Numbered from the stretch's first letter, positions 1 to 8,004 are shown. The stretch is DNA of 32,339 nt from Candidatus Eiseniibacteriota bacterium (GCA_023129715.1 JAGMBO010000041.1:1-32339), one strand, 5' to 3'. Numbers and translations: made by a program. Notes: a model not told the origin generated them from the letters alone.

Positions 1-34
1 CGGCGTCGGGGAACTTCGGTCTAGGCGAGCGCGT

Positions 35-535
35 TCATCGACCCAACTGCTCGGCGAGCATCGCCATCCAGCCGAAGGCCAAGGCGAGCACGATCGAGAG
101 CACGGTGGCGACGAGCCAAATGGCGGTCATCACGCCGCCGATGACGATGACCGTCTTCATCTTCTGCAGGTACTGCTCGAGCATCGAGGGATCGCGGCTC
201 AAGTAGGCCGTGTTGGCACGGTCGCCCGCTTGCCACAGCAGCACCCCGACCCAGATGTAGAGCCAAGCGATGATCAGCCCGACGATCGACAGGGCCGTCA
301 GGCCCCCGGAGATGATCATGACGATCCCGAGGAATTTCAGCCACCCCTTGCTCTCGTAAGTCGGCACGAGCAGCCGGCTGAACCAATCCCCCGGGGGCGA
401 CCCGCCCACATTCACGGGCACCATTGCCGACTGAGGCCCACCCGATGACGGAGGGGGGGGGACTGCGGGCGGTGATGGCGGGGATGATGCCGCCGACGGG
501 GTTCCCGCCGATTGGGGATGATATTCCTCGGACAC
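35..535 (-). CDS. Small polytopic membrane protein with Pro-rich N-terminus (DUF5362-like?)
   Basis: A 166-residue protein of unknown function. It begins with a GTG codon at 533-535, preceded by a strong AAGGAGG Shine-Dalgarno (542-548 on the plus strand, read as the complement). Residues 1-45 are rich in Pro, Ser and Gly and probably disordered in the cytoplasm. Hydrophobic segments at about 65-100 form two membrane spans separated by a short Gly/Ser turn. Another at about 128-160 forms one or two more. Between them lies a polar stretch with 'LEQYLQKMKTVIVIGG'. This arrangement, with a 'LQKMKT' helix before the last span, recalls the DUF5362 family of small membrane proteins, but I am not certain of that match. 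It is transcribed away from the left edge and is separated by about 315 bp from the next gene on the same strand, so no operon partner is evident. Confidence 0.8.
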   Translation of the reverse strand: MSEEYHPQSAGTPSAASSPPSPPAVPPPPSSGGPQSAMVPVNVGGSPPGDWFSRLLVPTYESKGWLKFLGIVMIISGGLTALSIVGLIIAWLYIWVGVLLWQAGDRANTAYLSRDPSMLEQYLQKMKTVIVIGGVMTAIWLVATVLSIVLALAFGWMAMLAEQLGR

Positions 536-632
536 TTCCGGCCTCCTTCTCTCGCCTCGCGGTTCTCACCGACGCAGACTGCGCGGCCGATTGCGGGCAT
601 CGCTTGTCTCGCGGCTCGGCCGGCGCATGCGG

Positions 633-678
633 GTAGCTGCCAGTAGCTACTGCAACCGGCAGGCAGGGGTTGCCGGTT
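633..678. terminator. Two consecutive hairpins downstream of the CapA-like gene
   Basis: The 315-bp gap 536-850 carries two adjacent inverted repeats. The first is GTAGCT (633-638) with AGCTAC (645-650), a 6-bp stem and 6-nt loop. The second is AACCGGCA (654-661) with TGCCGGTT (671-678), an 8-bp stem and 9-nt loop. They lie downstream of the minus-strand CapA-like gene and could stop its transcription, but no clear T-tract follows. The rest of the gap holds no credible gene. The Shine-Dalgarno of the 35-535 gene lies at 542-548. Confidence 0.35.
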
Positions 679-850
679 CGGATTAGAGCCTCTTGCGCGC
701 AGCGCGTCAAGCAGAGCAGCCGGTGCCACCCGCGGTCGGCGCAACGATCGTGTCCCCCGCGCGCAAGGCACCACGGGCGACGGACGTAGCGGGCGACGAG
801 CCCAGGGCGTGATCAGCACCAGCTCGTGAGCAACCCGGCTCGTGAAGGCA

Positions 851-3800
851 CTACTTCAAGAGAATCAGTTTCGTTCCGTGCGATTCGCGGTTGACGGTCA
901 AGCGCGCGAAATAGACTCCGACAGGTTGATTGCGAGCCTCCCAGTCGATGCGATGCCAGCCGGGGCGCTGCCATTCCCGATCTGCCAGCCGCTCGATCAG
1001 CCGTCCGCTCAGATCGAAGATCTCGCAACTGACCTGCGCGCTGCCGCTCAGGCGATAGCGTAGCGCCGTGCCGCCGCGGAACGGATTGGGCGCGGGCCGG
1101 TCGAGCAAGACGCCCACTGGGCGGCGGGTGTCGCGCATCGGCGCCGCACTGAGACCCCCGTCGGTCAGCGCGGTCTCTTCATAGGTCACGGTCACCGCCG
1201 TGCCGGCCTCGGGAGTGCGAATCTGCAGGAACCGGAAGTTGTTCGGATAGGGAACGTCCATCGGCAGGGTCAGTGGCTGCCAGGCCTGCCATTCGACAAC
1301 CTTGAGATCGTCGAACCACGCGTGCGCCGCCCCTGCGGCGGGGCGGTCGAGATTGCAGCGGACGTTGAAGTACTCGGCGCCGCCCACGGGATCGAAGTCG
1401 GCGGTGTACCAGGTCCAATCGCTGGTCCCATCGACCGGATCCCCGGCATCCAGAGTGACGATCTGACTCCAGGTGTAGCGCTGGTTGTAGAAGCGCAGGG
1501 AGAACTTCGCCCCCGCGGCGTTCTCGGTCTTCATCCACCCGTTGATGCCGTAGCAGAGCGACGCATCCGCCGGCAGGTGTTTCTCGAGCATCGTGATCAC
1601 ATTGTCGCTGTCCTCGGGATAGCGCAGCAGCGCCAGGCCGTGTGCGCCTTCGTAGAAGACCACATCGTCAAGCCATTCGCCGCCGCTGTTGAGGTTCCAC
1701 ATGTGGTGGCCCTCGTCTTCTTCGAAGCGGCCGAACCAGAGCACCTCCCGCCCCCAGCGCACCTCGCACCCACTGGGCGATACACCTGCGAGCGCGGTAA
1801 TCGCCGATAAACTGCCGTCGCCGGCAAGCGCGATCGGCTGGGAAACGTAGTCACTGGCAAGCAGCGTCAGCGCCGCGGTGCTCTCTGTAGAGGAGACCTC
1901 CGGATAGGCGTCGGCGGGATCGAGGAAGATCGTGCCGGTCAGAACCATCGGGTCGACCCCGACCCAGGCCCCGAGCTGGCGCGAGTAGTCGGCCATCCGG
2001 TCGAGGATCTCGCGTCCCGGCCGCCCGCTGGAGGGCACCGGAACGTAGTGGTCGATAAAGACGGGCTTGAACGTCCAGCCGAGTATGCCGCTCTTGTCCG
2101 CCCGCGCGCGCAGCACGATGGTCGGCATCGTCTCGGGGTAGTAGAGGTCGAACATGAAGTTGCCGAGGCTGTGGGCGATCAGGACACCGTTGTAGACCTC
2201 GAAGCCCTGCAGCACGTGCGGGTGGGCATTCAAGACGGCCGCCGCGCCGAGATCGACCGCCCGGTAGCGCAGTTGCCGGTCGGATTCACCCGGCCAGATG
2301 CGGAACTTGAATTCCTGCGCTTCGGATTCGGGAACGAAGGGCGGGCAGTTCTCGACGCTAATGGGAGACGTTGCTGTCGTCCGGCCCCCGAGGTAAGAAC
2401 CGCCGCCGAGGCCCCGAGCCTCGGGCGGCGCGGTCTCGTATTCCTCTCCGCTATGCGGAAAGGCGATCACGACATCAGCGAGACTCTCGGCCTGGGCGAT
2501 CGCCCGCTCGATGTTCGGTTCGAGCCAGTATCCGAACCCGCACTTGTCGACCCCGGCATCGAGGAAGGGCTGGTAGTTGTACTCGCGCCCGGTGCGATTG
2601 CAGAAGTTGACGAATCCGAAGCGCACACCGTCGTGCGTCGCGTAGCAGGGCTGATGGGCGAAGTAGTCGTTGATACCCGACCCACCATGCACGATGCCGA
2701 CGCTATCGAAAACAGCGTGGGTCTGCAGCAGACCCTCGAGACCATAGTCGATGATGTGGTTGTTGCCCGTCGAGGCAACATCGACACCCGCGTAGACCAG
2801 CCCGGCGACATTCTCGGGGCTGGTGCGGAAGACGACACTCTTCGTTGGATGGCGTTCTCCGCGATCGGTGAAGGCACACTCGGCATTGACCACCGTGATG
2901 TCGGCCGACCCGCCCAGGATCTCGAGGGTCGGCTCCCAGAGATACTCGACGCCATAGGTATCGATCAGCCCGCCCGGATTCTCATAGGCCCGTCCCATGA
3001 AGATATCACCGGTGAAGTTGATGCTGACCACCCCGCCCCCGCTGCCTGGTTCGACAGCCACCTGGCAGGTATCGCGACCGAACAGGCCGGTGTCATCGGT
3101 GACATCCAGGGAGACGGTGAAGGTGTAGTCGGCCGTCGCCGTGAAGCTGTGGGAGGGGTTGGCGGCGTCGCTCGTCGTCCCGTCGCCGAAGTCCCAGAGA
3201 TAGGTGTGCGTGCCGCTGTCCGGGTCGTCGACCAGGCTCTGGAACGTGACCTCCAGGCGATAGAGCGGCTCCCCCGACCCGGATGCAGGCAATCCCGCCG
3301 GAAGGCTCCCATCCGGCCGGCGCGCCGCAGCCAGCAGTCGCTCAGCCTCACCGGCGCTCAGCCGCCAGGCAGCACCCAGGATCACCTCGATCGCAACGCA
3401 CGGCGCCTGCGGCAGCTCGGCAGTGACGTCGTAGATCTCATCGAAGACGGTCTTGCCGTGGGAGGTGCCGTCGCGATCGTTGACGAAGATCAGCCGGGTG
3501 ATTTCGGGAAGATAGCCCCAGGTGTCAAACCAATCGCGTCCGACCGCGAAGCGATAGGGATGCCACTCGCCGGTCTCAAAGGCGCCTTGATAGACGACGT
3601 TCCAACGATCGGAGAGCACGAGCTGCTCGCCCGATACACAGTAGAAGAGCACGTTCTCGCTCGCATCTCCCACCCCGAAGGCGTGCAGCTCGCCGAGATC
3701 CTCGGTGTAGATCGCGGCCTGAAAGACCGTCTCCATACTCAGAGAATGGGCTGTGATCGGCAGCTCCTTCCAGGTGTTGCCCCACAGGCGCAGCGCGTAG

Positions 3801-4144
3801 TCGGACCCCGCATAGGTGTTGGCCGACTGCACCGCCCAGGCGTCGGGATCGAAGTCCTCGTCGTCATAGCTCTGTAGGGGCGCACTGCCGCTCTCGAAGT
3901 CGGCCAGCACGATCGCCCGGCTGCCCCCAGACGAGGGCGCCTCCGCCGGCGAGGGGAGAGCGAGAGAGGTGGTCGGCGTGACATCCGCGAGGACGGCGGT
4001 AGGCGTGGCGGGTGTGAGACCGACCGCCGCCGGGGGGGCGGCCAGCGCGACGAGCAGAACGGCCATCAGAGCGCCGCAGCCCCTCCCATGGAAGCGGGTG
4101 CATGTCCAGCAGGCCCTGGCATCGAGGTGAAATCCGTGGAACAT
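851..4144 (-). CDS. Secreted CapA-fold (poly-gamma-glutamate synthesis CapA-like) metallophosphatase with PKD and FlgD-Ig-type C-terminal domain
   Basis: A 1097-residue exported multidomain protein. The hydrophobic signal core is at about residues 24-42, after an unusually long n-region holding Arg and Cys residues; an internal Met27 start lacks a positive n-region and a good ribosome site. About 75-250 is a jelly-roll/lamin-G-like module of unknown ligand. About 295-368 is a PKD domain ('YLWDFGDGTTSDAANPSHSF'). About 370-690 is a CapA-type metallophosphoesterase-fold domain with its usual motif series: 'TGDIFMGR', 'NAECAF', 'GNNHIIDYG', 'AFPHSGEEY', 'NAHPHVLQGFE' and 'HSLGNFMFD', so the metal site looks intact. 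A second jelly-roll-like module spans about 825-980. The C-terminus starts at 'PAPNPFRGG' and ends 'GVYFARL...KLILLK', typical of FlgD-Ig/T9SS-type-A-like sorting domains. CapA homologues usually sit in capsule operons; none is seen here, so polymer or phosphoester hydrolysis at the surface is inference. Confidence 0.85.
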   Translation of the reverse strand: MFHGFHLDARACWTCTRFHGRGCGALMAVLLVALAAPPAAVGLTPATPTAVLADVTPTTSLALPSPAEAPSSGGSRAIVLADFESGSAPLQSYDDEDFDPDAWAVQSANTYAGSDYALRLWGNTWKELPITAHSLSMETVFQAAIYTEDLGELHAFGVGDASENVLFYCVSGEQLVLSDRWNVVYQGAFETGEWHPYRFAVGRDWFDTWGYLPEITRLIFVNDRDGTSHGKTVFDEIYDVTAELPQAPCVAIEVILGAAWRLSAGEAERLLAAARRPDGSLPAGLPASGSGEPLYRLEVTFQSLVDDPDSGTHTYLWDFGDGTTSDAANPSHSFTATADYTFTVSLDVTDDTGLFGRDTCQVAVEPGSGGGVVSINFTGDIFMGRAYENPGGLIDTYGVEYLWEPTLEILGGSADITVVNAECAFTDRGERHPTKSVVFRTSPENVAGLVYAGVDVASTGNNHIIDYGLEGLLQTHAVFDSVGIVHGGSGINDYFAHQPCYATHDGVRFGFVNFCNRTGREYNYQPFLDAGVDKCGFGYWLEPNIERAIAQAESLADVVIAFPHSGEEYETAPPEARGLGGGSYLGGRTTATSPISVENCPPFVPESEAQEFKFRIWPGESDRQLRYRAVDLGAAAVLNAHPHVLQGFEVYNGVLIAHSLGNFMFDLYYPETMPTIVLRARADKSGILGWTFKPVFIDHYVPVPSSGRPGREILDRMADYSRQLGAWVGVDPMVLTGTIFLDPADAYPEVSSTESTAALTLLASDYVSQPIALAGDGSLSAITALAGVSPSGCEVRWGREVLWFGRFEEDEGHHMWNLNSGGEWLDDVVFYEGAHGLALLRYPEDSDNVITMLEKHLPADASLCYGINGWMKTENAAGAKFSLRFYNQRYTWSQIVTLDAGDPVDGTSDWTWYTADFDPVGGAEYFNVRCNLDRPAAGAAHAWFDDLKVVEWQAWQPLTLPMDVPYPNNFRFLQIRTPEAGTAVTVTYEETALTDGGLSAAPMRDTRRPVGVLLDRPAPNPFRGGTALRYRLSGSAQVSCEIFDLSGRLIERLADREWQRPGWHRIDWEARNQPVGVYFARLTVNRESHGTKLILLK

Positions 4145-4253
4145 CCCGAACCGCCTTCGCTTCGCGCCCAGCCTCAGACGTCTCTGTCCCCTCCAGGCGC
4201 TTCGGGAAGGGAGAGACTCCCCCCGCGGGGAATCCCATGCGAGGACTCATATA

Positions 4254-4282
4254 ATTTTACCGCAAACGGTTACTCATCTCAA
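4254..4282 (-). promoter_or_regulatory. Sigma70-like promoter for the CapA-like gene
   Basis: Read on the minus strand, TTGAGA (complement of 4277-4282) is followed after exactly 17 bp by TAAAAT (complement of 4254-4259). It would give an untranslated leader of about 100 nt before the start at 4144. The leader contains the palindrome CCCCGCGGGG (4221-4230). Confidence 0.55.
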
Positions 4283-4313
4283 GCCTCCGGGCGTGTGACC
4301 TTGCGGAAGGCTG

Positions 4314-4322
4314 TGCTATACT
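4314..4322 (+). promoter_or_regulatory. Extended -10 promoter for the saccharopine operon
   Basis: TGC-TATACT (4314-4322) is an extended -10 element. The -35 region is weak (TGTGAC at 4295-4300). Transcription would start near 4329, so the 20-bp repeat array at 4361-4480 would lie in the leader RNA of the lysine-ketoglutarate reductase gene. Confidence 0.45.
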
Positions 4323-4360
4323 CCCTGGCTTCTTGGCCGATTGCGCCTCCTGAAGGCCGG

Positions 4361-4480
4361 AGAACAGCCGGAAAGACCGAGGGACAGCCGGCAAGGCCGA
4401 CGAGCAGCCGGAAAGGCCGAGGAGCAACCGCCAAGGCCGAAGTACAGCCGGCAAGGCCGTAGAACAGCCTGCACGACCGG
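4361..4480. repeat. Six contiguous 20-bp direct repeats upstream of the saccharopine operon
   Basis: Laid out in rows of 20, the bases from 4361 to 4480 align without a gap in six units with consensus agaacagccggcaaggccga. The four central units are the best conserved. A half-unit (gaaggccgg, 4352-4360) precedes the array. There are no spacers, so it is not a CRISPR. Each unit contains GCC-GGCAA-GGC, able to form a tiny hairpin. The array ends 21 bp before the start codon at 4502. It may be a helically phased protein-binding array or an RNA leader element. Confidence 0.9.
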
Positions 4481-4501
4481 AGACATCCTGAGGTACAGAG
4501 C

Positions 4502-5812
4502 ATGCTGATCGGGATCCGCCGCGAGGATAAGAACCGCTGGGAGCGTCGCGTGTCCTTGACACCCGACGACCTGGGCCGCCTGATCGAGAGCGGCCTGGCC
4601 TTCCGGGTGCAGCCCTCACCAATTCGCATCTTCCCCGACGAAGCCTACCGGCGGGCGGGGGCAGAGCTCAGCGAAGATCTCGGCGCCTGCGATCTCATCC
4701 TGGGCGTCAAGGAGATCCCCCCCGCGCTGCTCTTGCCGCGCAAGAGCTATCTCTTCTTCTCCCACGTGGTCAAGTGCCAGGCCTACAACATGAAGATGAT
4801 GAAGCGCTTGCTCGAACTCGGCTGCACGCTCTTCGACTACGAGTTGATCACCGACGCGCAGGGTCGCCGGCTGGTCTTCTTCGGCCGCCATGCCGGACTC
4901 GCCGGGATGATCGACACCCTCCATGCCCTAGGTGCGCGGCTCGCCTCGGAAGGCATCGACAATCCCTTCACCACGATCCGCATGGCGCATGAATACGACG
5001 ATCTCGCCGCCGCCGGCGAGGCGATTGCGCAGGCCGGCAACTCGATCCGCACATCCGGGCTCCCGCAAGCGATCACCCCGCTGGTGGTCGGCTTCGCCGG
5101 CTACGGCCACGTTTCCCAGGGCGCTCAGGAGATCCTCGCCCACTTGCCGGTCAAGACGGTCTCCCCCGCCGAGCTGTCCCGGCTCGCGGAATCGACTGCC
5201 GTTTCCCATCACCACGTCTATCAAGTCGTCTTCAAGGAAGAGGACCTCGTCGCGCCCAAGGACGCCTCACAGGCCTTCGTCCTGCAGGACTACTACGACC
5301 ACCCGGAGAAGTACCGTTCGATCTTCGCCGACCATCTCTCGCACCTCAGCGTGCTAGTCAATTGCATCTACTGGACCGAGCGCTACCCACGCCTGGTCAC
5401 CAAGGAGTGGGTCGCCCGGCACTACGGTCCGGGCGACCAGCCGAGATTGCGCGTCATCGGCGACATCTCCTGCGACATCGAGGGCAGCATCGAGATTACC
5501 CTGAAGGTGACCGACCCCGCCGATCCCTGCTTCGTCTACGATCCGGTCAGCGGCGGGATCCGCAACGGCGTGGCCGGGCCCGGACCGGTTGTGATGGCGG
5601 TCGACAACCTGCCCTGCGAACTGCCCCGTGAGTCGAGCGAGCACTTCAGCCACGCGTTGCGTGAACTCATCGGCGCCCTCCGGGAGACCGATCTCGCCGC
5701 GCCCTTCGAGACGCTCGCTCTGCCGGAACCGCTGAAACGCTCGGCGATCGCGGCCCATGGTCAACTGCGTCCCGAATTCGGCTATATTGCCGACTGCATC
5801 GAGAAAGCTTGA
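4502..5812 (+). CDS. Lysine-ketoglutarate reductase (saccharopine-forming)
   Basis: A 436-residue cytoplasmic enzyme matching the stand-alone LKR half of the eukaryotic alpha-aminoadipic semialdehyde synthase. It condenses lysine with 2-oxoglutarate to saccharopine using NAD(P)H. The N-terminal AlaDH/PNT-like domain opens 'MLIGIRREDKNRWERRVSLT', with the R-x-E-x-x-x-WERR-V pattern of the family. It continues with 'ILGVKEIP' and 'YLFFSHVVKCQAYN' (human: FSHTIKAQ). The nucleotide-binding segment is 'VGFAGYGHVSQGAQEIL', the equivalent of G-x-G-N-V-S-x-GA in plant and animal LKR. 'VIGDISCDIEGSIE' and a 'DNLPCELPRESSEHFS' motif complete the C-terminal half. The start at ATG 4502 aligns with the family N-terminus. 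The saccharopine dehydrogenase gene begins 59 nt after its stop, so the two are very likely one operon for lysine catabolism. Confidence 0.92.
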   Translation: MLIGIRREDKNRWERRVSLTPDDLGRLIESGLAFRVQPSPIRIFPDEAYRRAGAELSEDLGACDLILGVKEIPPALLLPRKSYLFFSHVVKCQAYNMKMMKRLLELGCTLFDYELITDAQGRRLVFFGRHAGLAGMIDTLHALGARLASEGIDNPFTTIRMAHEYDDLAAAGEAIAQAGNSIRTSGLPQAITPLVVGFAGYGHVSQGAQEILAHLPVKTVSPAELSRLAESTAVSHHHVYQVVFKEEDLVAPKDASQAFVLQDYYDHPEKYRSIFADHLSHLSVLVNCIYWTERYPRLVTKEWVARHYGPGDQPRLRVIGDISCDIEGSIEITLKVTDPADPCFVYDPVSGGIRNGVAGPGPVVMAVDNLPCELPRESSEHFSHALRELIGALRETDLAAPFETLALPEPLKRSAIAAHGQLRPEFGYIADCIEKA

Positions 5813-5871
5813 ACGAACCCGAGGCATCCAGGCCGGCCGGCGACGGCCCCTGGGGGAATGAGGAGCACTCC

Positions 5872-7194
5872 ATGGCACGCGTACTGCTGCTCGGCGCAGG
5901 GCTGGTCACCCGGCCCCTGGTCCGCTACCTGCTCGACCAGCCCGATCTGGAGATGACGATCGCCACGCGCACCGTCTCGAAGGCGGAGAAGCTGATCGAG
6001 GGGCATCCCCGGGGGCGCGCGCTGCAACTCCTGGTCGACGATGAGCAGGCGCTCTCGCGACTCGTCGCCGAGCACGACCTCGCGATCAGCCTGCTGCCCT
6101 ACACCTATCACGTCCGGGTCGCGCAACTCTGTATCGAGCACCGCAAGCAGATGGTGACAACCTCCTACATCAGTCCGGCGATGAAAGAGCTCGACAGCGC
6201 AGCGCGGGACGCGGGCATCACGATCCTCAATGAGATCGGGGTCGACCCGGGCATCGATCACATGTCGGCCATGCGCGTGATCCACGAGGTCGCGGGCCGG
6301 GGCGGCAAGGTGACCAGCTTCTCCTCCTATTGCGGAGGCCTGCCCGCGCCGGAGGCCAACACGAACCCGTGGGGCTACAAGTTCTCATGGAGCCCGCGCG
6401 GCGTGCTGATGGCAGGCAAGAACGACGGGCGCTTCCTGCGCGACGGGAAAACCGTCGACATCCCGGGCAGTGGACTCTTCGCACACTACGAAACCGTTCA
6501 GGTCCCGGGGGCCGGCGAGTTCGAGGGCTACACCAACCGCGACTGCCTCGGCTACATCGACCTCTATGGCCTGCAGGGAATCAAGGACATGTTCCGGGGC
6601 ACGTTGCGCCACCCGGGATGGTGCGACTCGATGAGGGCCCTGGGGACGTTCGGCTATCTGGATGAAAGCCGGCGCGACGATCTCGCCGGCAAGAGCTTCG
6701 GGGAGTTGGCCGGGTTGCTCGTGCCGAGCGCGGCGGGCGCGACCGATGTCGCCGGAGCCGTTGCCGCCCACCTGGGACTGGCGCGCGATGCCGAACCGAT
6801 CCACCGCATGGAGTGGCTCGGGCTCTTCGGCGATGACCCCCTACCGGAAGCGCCGACGGTGCTCGACGTCCTCGTAGTGCGGATGCTCGAGAAACTCTCC
6901 TATGAAAAGAACGAGCGCGACATGCTTGTCCTCCACCATCAGTTCAAGGCGGAATTCTCCGATCACCGCGAGTCGATCACCTCGACGATGATCGACTTCG
7001 GCGTCCCCGGCGGAGACAGCTCGATGGCCCGCACAGTGAGCCTGCCGGCAGCGATCGGCACCCGCATGATCCTCGAGGGCCAGATCACCAAACTCGGCGT
7101 GCTCGCCCCCGTATACCCGGAGATCTATCAGCCCATACTCGCGGAGTTGGAGCGTCTCGACATCGTTTGCAAGGAGGCGCGGCGGGTCGAATAG
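5872..7194 (+). CDS. Saccharopine dehydrogenase (glutamate- and aminoadipate semialdehyde-forming)
   Basis: A 440-residue cytoplasmic oxidoreductase of the LYS9/AASS C-terminal type. It oxidises saccharopine to glutamate and alpha-aminoadipate semialdehyde, the second step after the upstream reductase. The N-terminal Rossmann fold starts 'ARVLLLGAGLVTRPLVRYLL', matching G-A-G-x-V-x-x-P of saccharopine dehydrogenases. 'LLPYTYHVRVAQLCIEHRKQ' and 'NEIGVDPGIDHMSAMRVI' are hallmark motifs, and 'SYCGGLPAPEANTNPWGYKF' is strongly diagnostic. The start chosen is ATG 5872, preceded by AGGAG (5861-5865) at proper spacing; an upstream in-frame TTG (5809) overlaps the previous stop and adds 21 unconserved residues. 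Having two genes rather than the fused animal/plant enzyme is the usual state in the bacteria that carry this route. Confidence 0.92.
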   Translation: MARVLLLGAGLVTRPLVRYLLDQPDLEMTIATRTVSKAEKLIEGHPRGRALQLLVDDEQALSRLVAEHDLAISLLPYTYHVRVAQLCIEHRKQMVTTSYISPAMKELDSAARDAGITILNEIGVDPGIDHMSAMRVIHEVAGRGGKVTSFSSYCGGLPAPEANTNPWGYKFSWSPRGVLMAGKNDGRFLRDGKTVDIPGSGLFAHYETVQVPGAGEFEGYTNRDCLGYIDLYGLQGIKDMFRGTLRHPGWCDSMRALGTFGYLDESRRDDLAGKSFGELAGLLVPSAAGATDVAGAVAAHLGLARDAEPIHRMEWLGLFGDDPLPEAPTVLDVLVVRMLEKLSYEKNERDMLVLHHQFKAEFSDHRESITSTMIDFGVPGGDSSMARTVSLPAAIGTRMILEGQITKLGVLAPVYPEIYQPILAELERLDIVCKEARRVE

Positions 7195-7200
7195 CGGCGC

Positions 7201-7280
7201 GGGCGGGAGCGGGGGGGGAGCGGACCGGAGCGGACCGGAGCGGACAAGAGCGGACAAGAACGGACGGGAGCGGGCGAGCC
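7201..7280. repeat. 10-bp tandem repeats after the saccharopine operon
   Basis: Directly after the stop at 7194 the sequence falls into 10-bp rows. From 7221 there are cggaccggag twice, cggacaagag, cggacaagaa, cggacgggag and a degraded cgggcgagcc. The two preceding rows are G-rich and degenerate. The plus strand is almost pure purine with C, so the stretch may also adopt non-B structure. No gene lies in 7195-7333. Confidence 0.8.
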
Positions 7281-7333
7281 CACTTGACCGCGGGATTGCC
7301 CCCGAAGTGAAAGACGCAAGGAGGGCACGCACC

Positions 7334-7540
7334 ATGACTGATCGAACGGATCAAGACATCCTGGCGGCCTTGCGCCCGGCGGTCCGGGAGGGCATGCTGG
7401 TTTGCAGGGATGCTCTGGCGGCGGCGGAGCGGCTGGGCATCCCCCCGGGCCGGATCGGGAAGATCTGCAACGAGAACGAGATCCGCATCGTCAACTGCCA
7501 GCTCGGCTGCTTCGGGACCAAGCGGAGCCAACCCCGATGA
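7334..7540 (+). CDS. Small HTH-like protein with C-terminal CQLGCFG motif
   Basis: A 68-residue protein starting at ATG 7334, nine bases after GGAGG (7320-7324). Residues about 23-50 ('ALAAAERLGIPPGRIGKICN') read like a helix-turn-helix. The C-terminus carries two cysteines three residues apart in 'IVNCQLGCFG', plus Cys24 and Cys45, so it might bind a metal or FeS cluster or sense redox. Its stop overlaps the start of the ModE-like gene (ATGA at 7537-7540), which indicates translational coupling. I recall similar 'CQLGCF' tails beside ModE-type regulators and formate dehydrogenases in deltaproteobacteria, but this is memory, not a search. Role inferred: a partner in molybdenum-, tungsten- or formate-dependent regulation. 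Confidence 0.75.
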   Translation: MTDRTDQDILAALRPAVREGMLVCRDALAAAERLGIPPGRIGKICNENEIRIVNCQLGCFGTKRSQPR

Positions 7541-8004
7541 GCGAGCCGACACATGCCTCCCCCGGCAACCTCCCGGCGGGCATGCACCTGCAAGTCAGTC
7601 TTTGGCTGGAGGACGGGGAGGGCAAGGTGCTCTTCGGCGCAGGGAGGCTGCAGATCCTGGAAGCGATTCGCCAACATGGATCGCTCTCTGCTGCGGCCGA
7701 GGCCCTCGGGATGTCCTATCGCGGATTGTGGGCCAGGATTCGCCACTCGGAGCGCCGCCTCGGGTTCCAGCTGGTCGAGTCGCACGTCGGGCGCGGACCC
7801 ACTTCCGGAACATCCCTGACGCCCGCGGCCGAGGCGATGATGACGCGCTACGCCCGCCTGCAGAAGGAAGTCTCCGCGGGAGCCCTGCGGGCCTTCGCCG
7901 AGGCGTTTCCCGGGAGGGGAAGGGAAGGGCCGACCGCTAGGTCACGCGTGCATCGCGCTGGAGCGCAGAGGCGCCGCGTCCGAGGATCTCTCTCCCCCGA
8001 GTGA
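7537..8004 (+). CDS. ModE-like winged-helix regulator (DNA-binding domain only)
   Basis: A 155-residue protein whose residues about 18-110 match the N-terminal winged helix of molybdate regulator ModE: 'LQILEAIRQHGSLSAAAEAL' followed by 'GMSYRGLWARIRHSERRLGF', then 'LVESHVGRGP...GTSLTPAAE'. This fold binds operator DNA. The molybdate-binding MOP/TOBE domains of full ModE are absent, as in many short ModE-like proteins. The C-terminal 40 or so residues ('GREGPTARSRVHRAGAQRRR') are Arg-rich and low in complexity. This looks like reading into non-conserved DNA, so a small frameshift near 7920 is possible. Translation is coupled to the upstream gene by the ATGA overlap. It precedes the FdhE and formate dehydrogenase genes, whose expression it probably controls according to molybdenum or tungsten supply. 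Confidence 0.85.
   Translation: MSEPTHASPGNLPAGMHLQVSLWLEDGEGKVLFGAGRLQILEAIRQHGSLSAAAEALGMSYRGLWARIRHSERRLGFQLVESHVGRGPTSGTSLTPAAEAMMTRYARLQKEVSAGALRAFAEAFPGRGREGPTARSRVHRAGAQRRRVRGSLSPE

Noticed and set aside
650-710. tRNA-like stretch (GCCGGTTCGGATTAGAGCC resembles a T-arm)
   Set aside because: The arms do not pair as acceptor, D or anticodon stems; the local pairing is better explained by simple hairpins at 633-678.
2048-3877. 609-residue open frame antisense to the CapA-like gene
   Set aside because: Its composition is the usual shadow type (Asp/Arg/Val/Gly-rich) with no domain, while the opposite strand encodes intact PKD and CapA motifs.
4361-4480. Short CRISPR array
   Set aside because: The 20-bp units are directly adjacent, degenerate and without spacers; no cas gene is nearby.
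5809-5871. TTG start at 5809 for saccharopine dehydrogenase
   Set aside because: The extra 21 residues are unlike the family and ATG 5872 has AGGAG before it.
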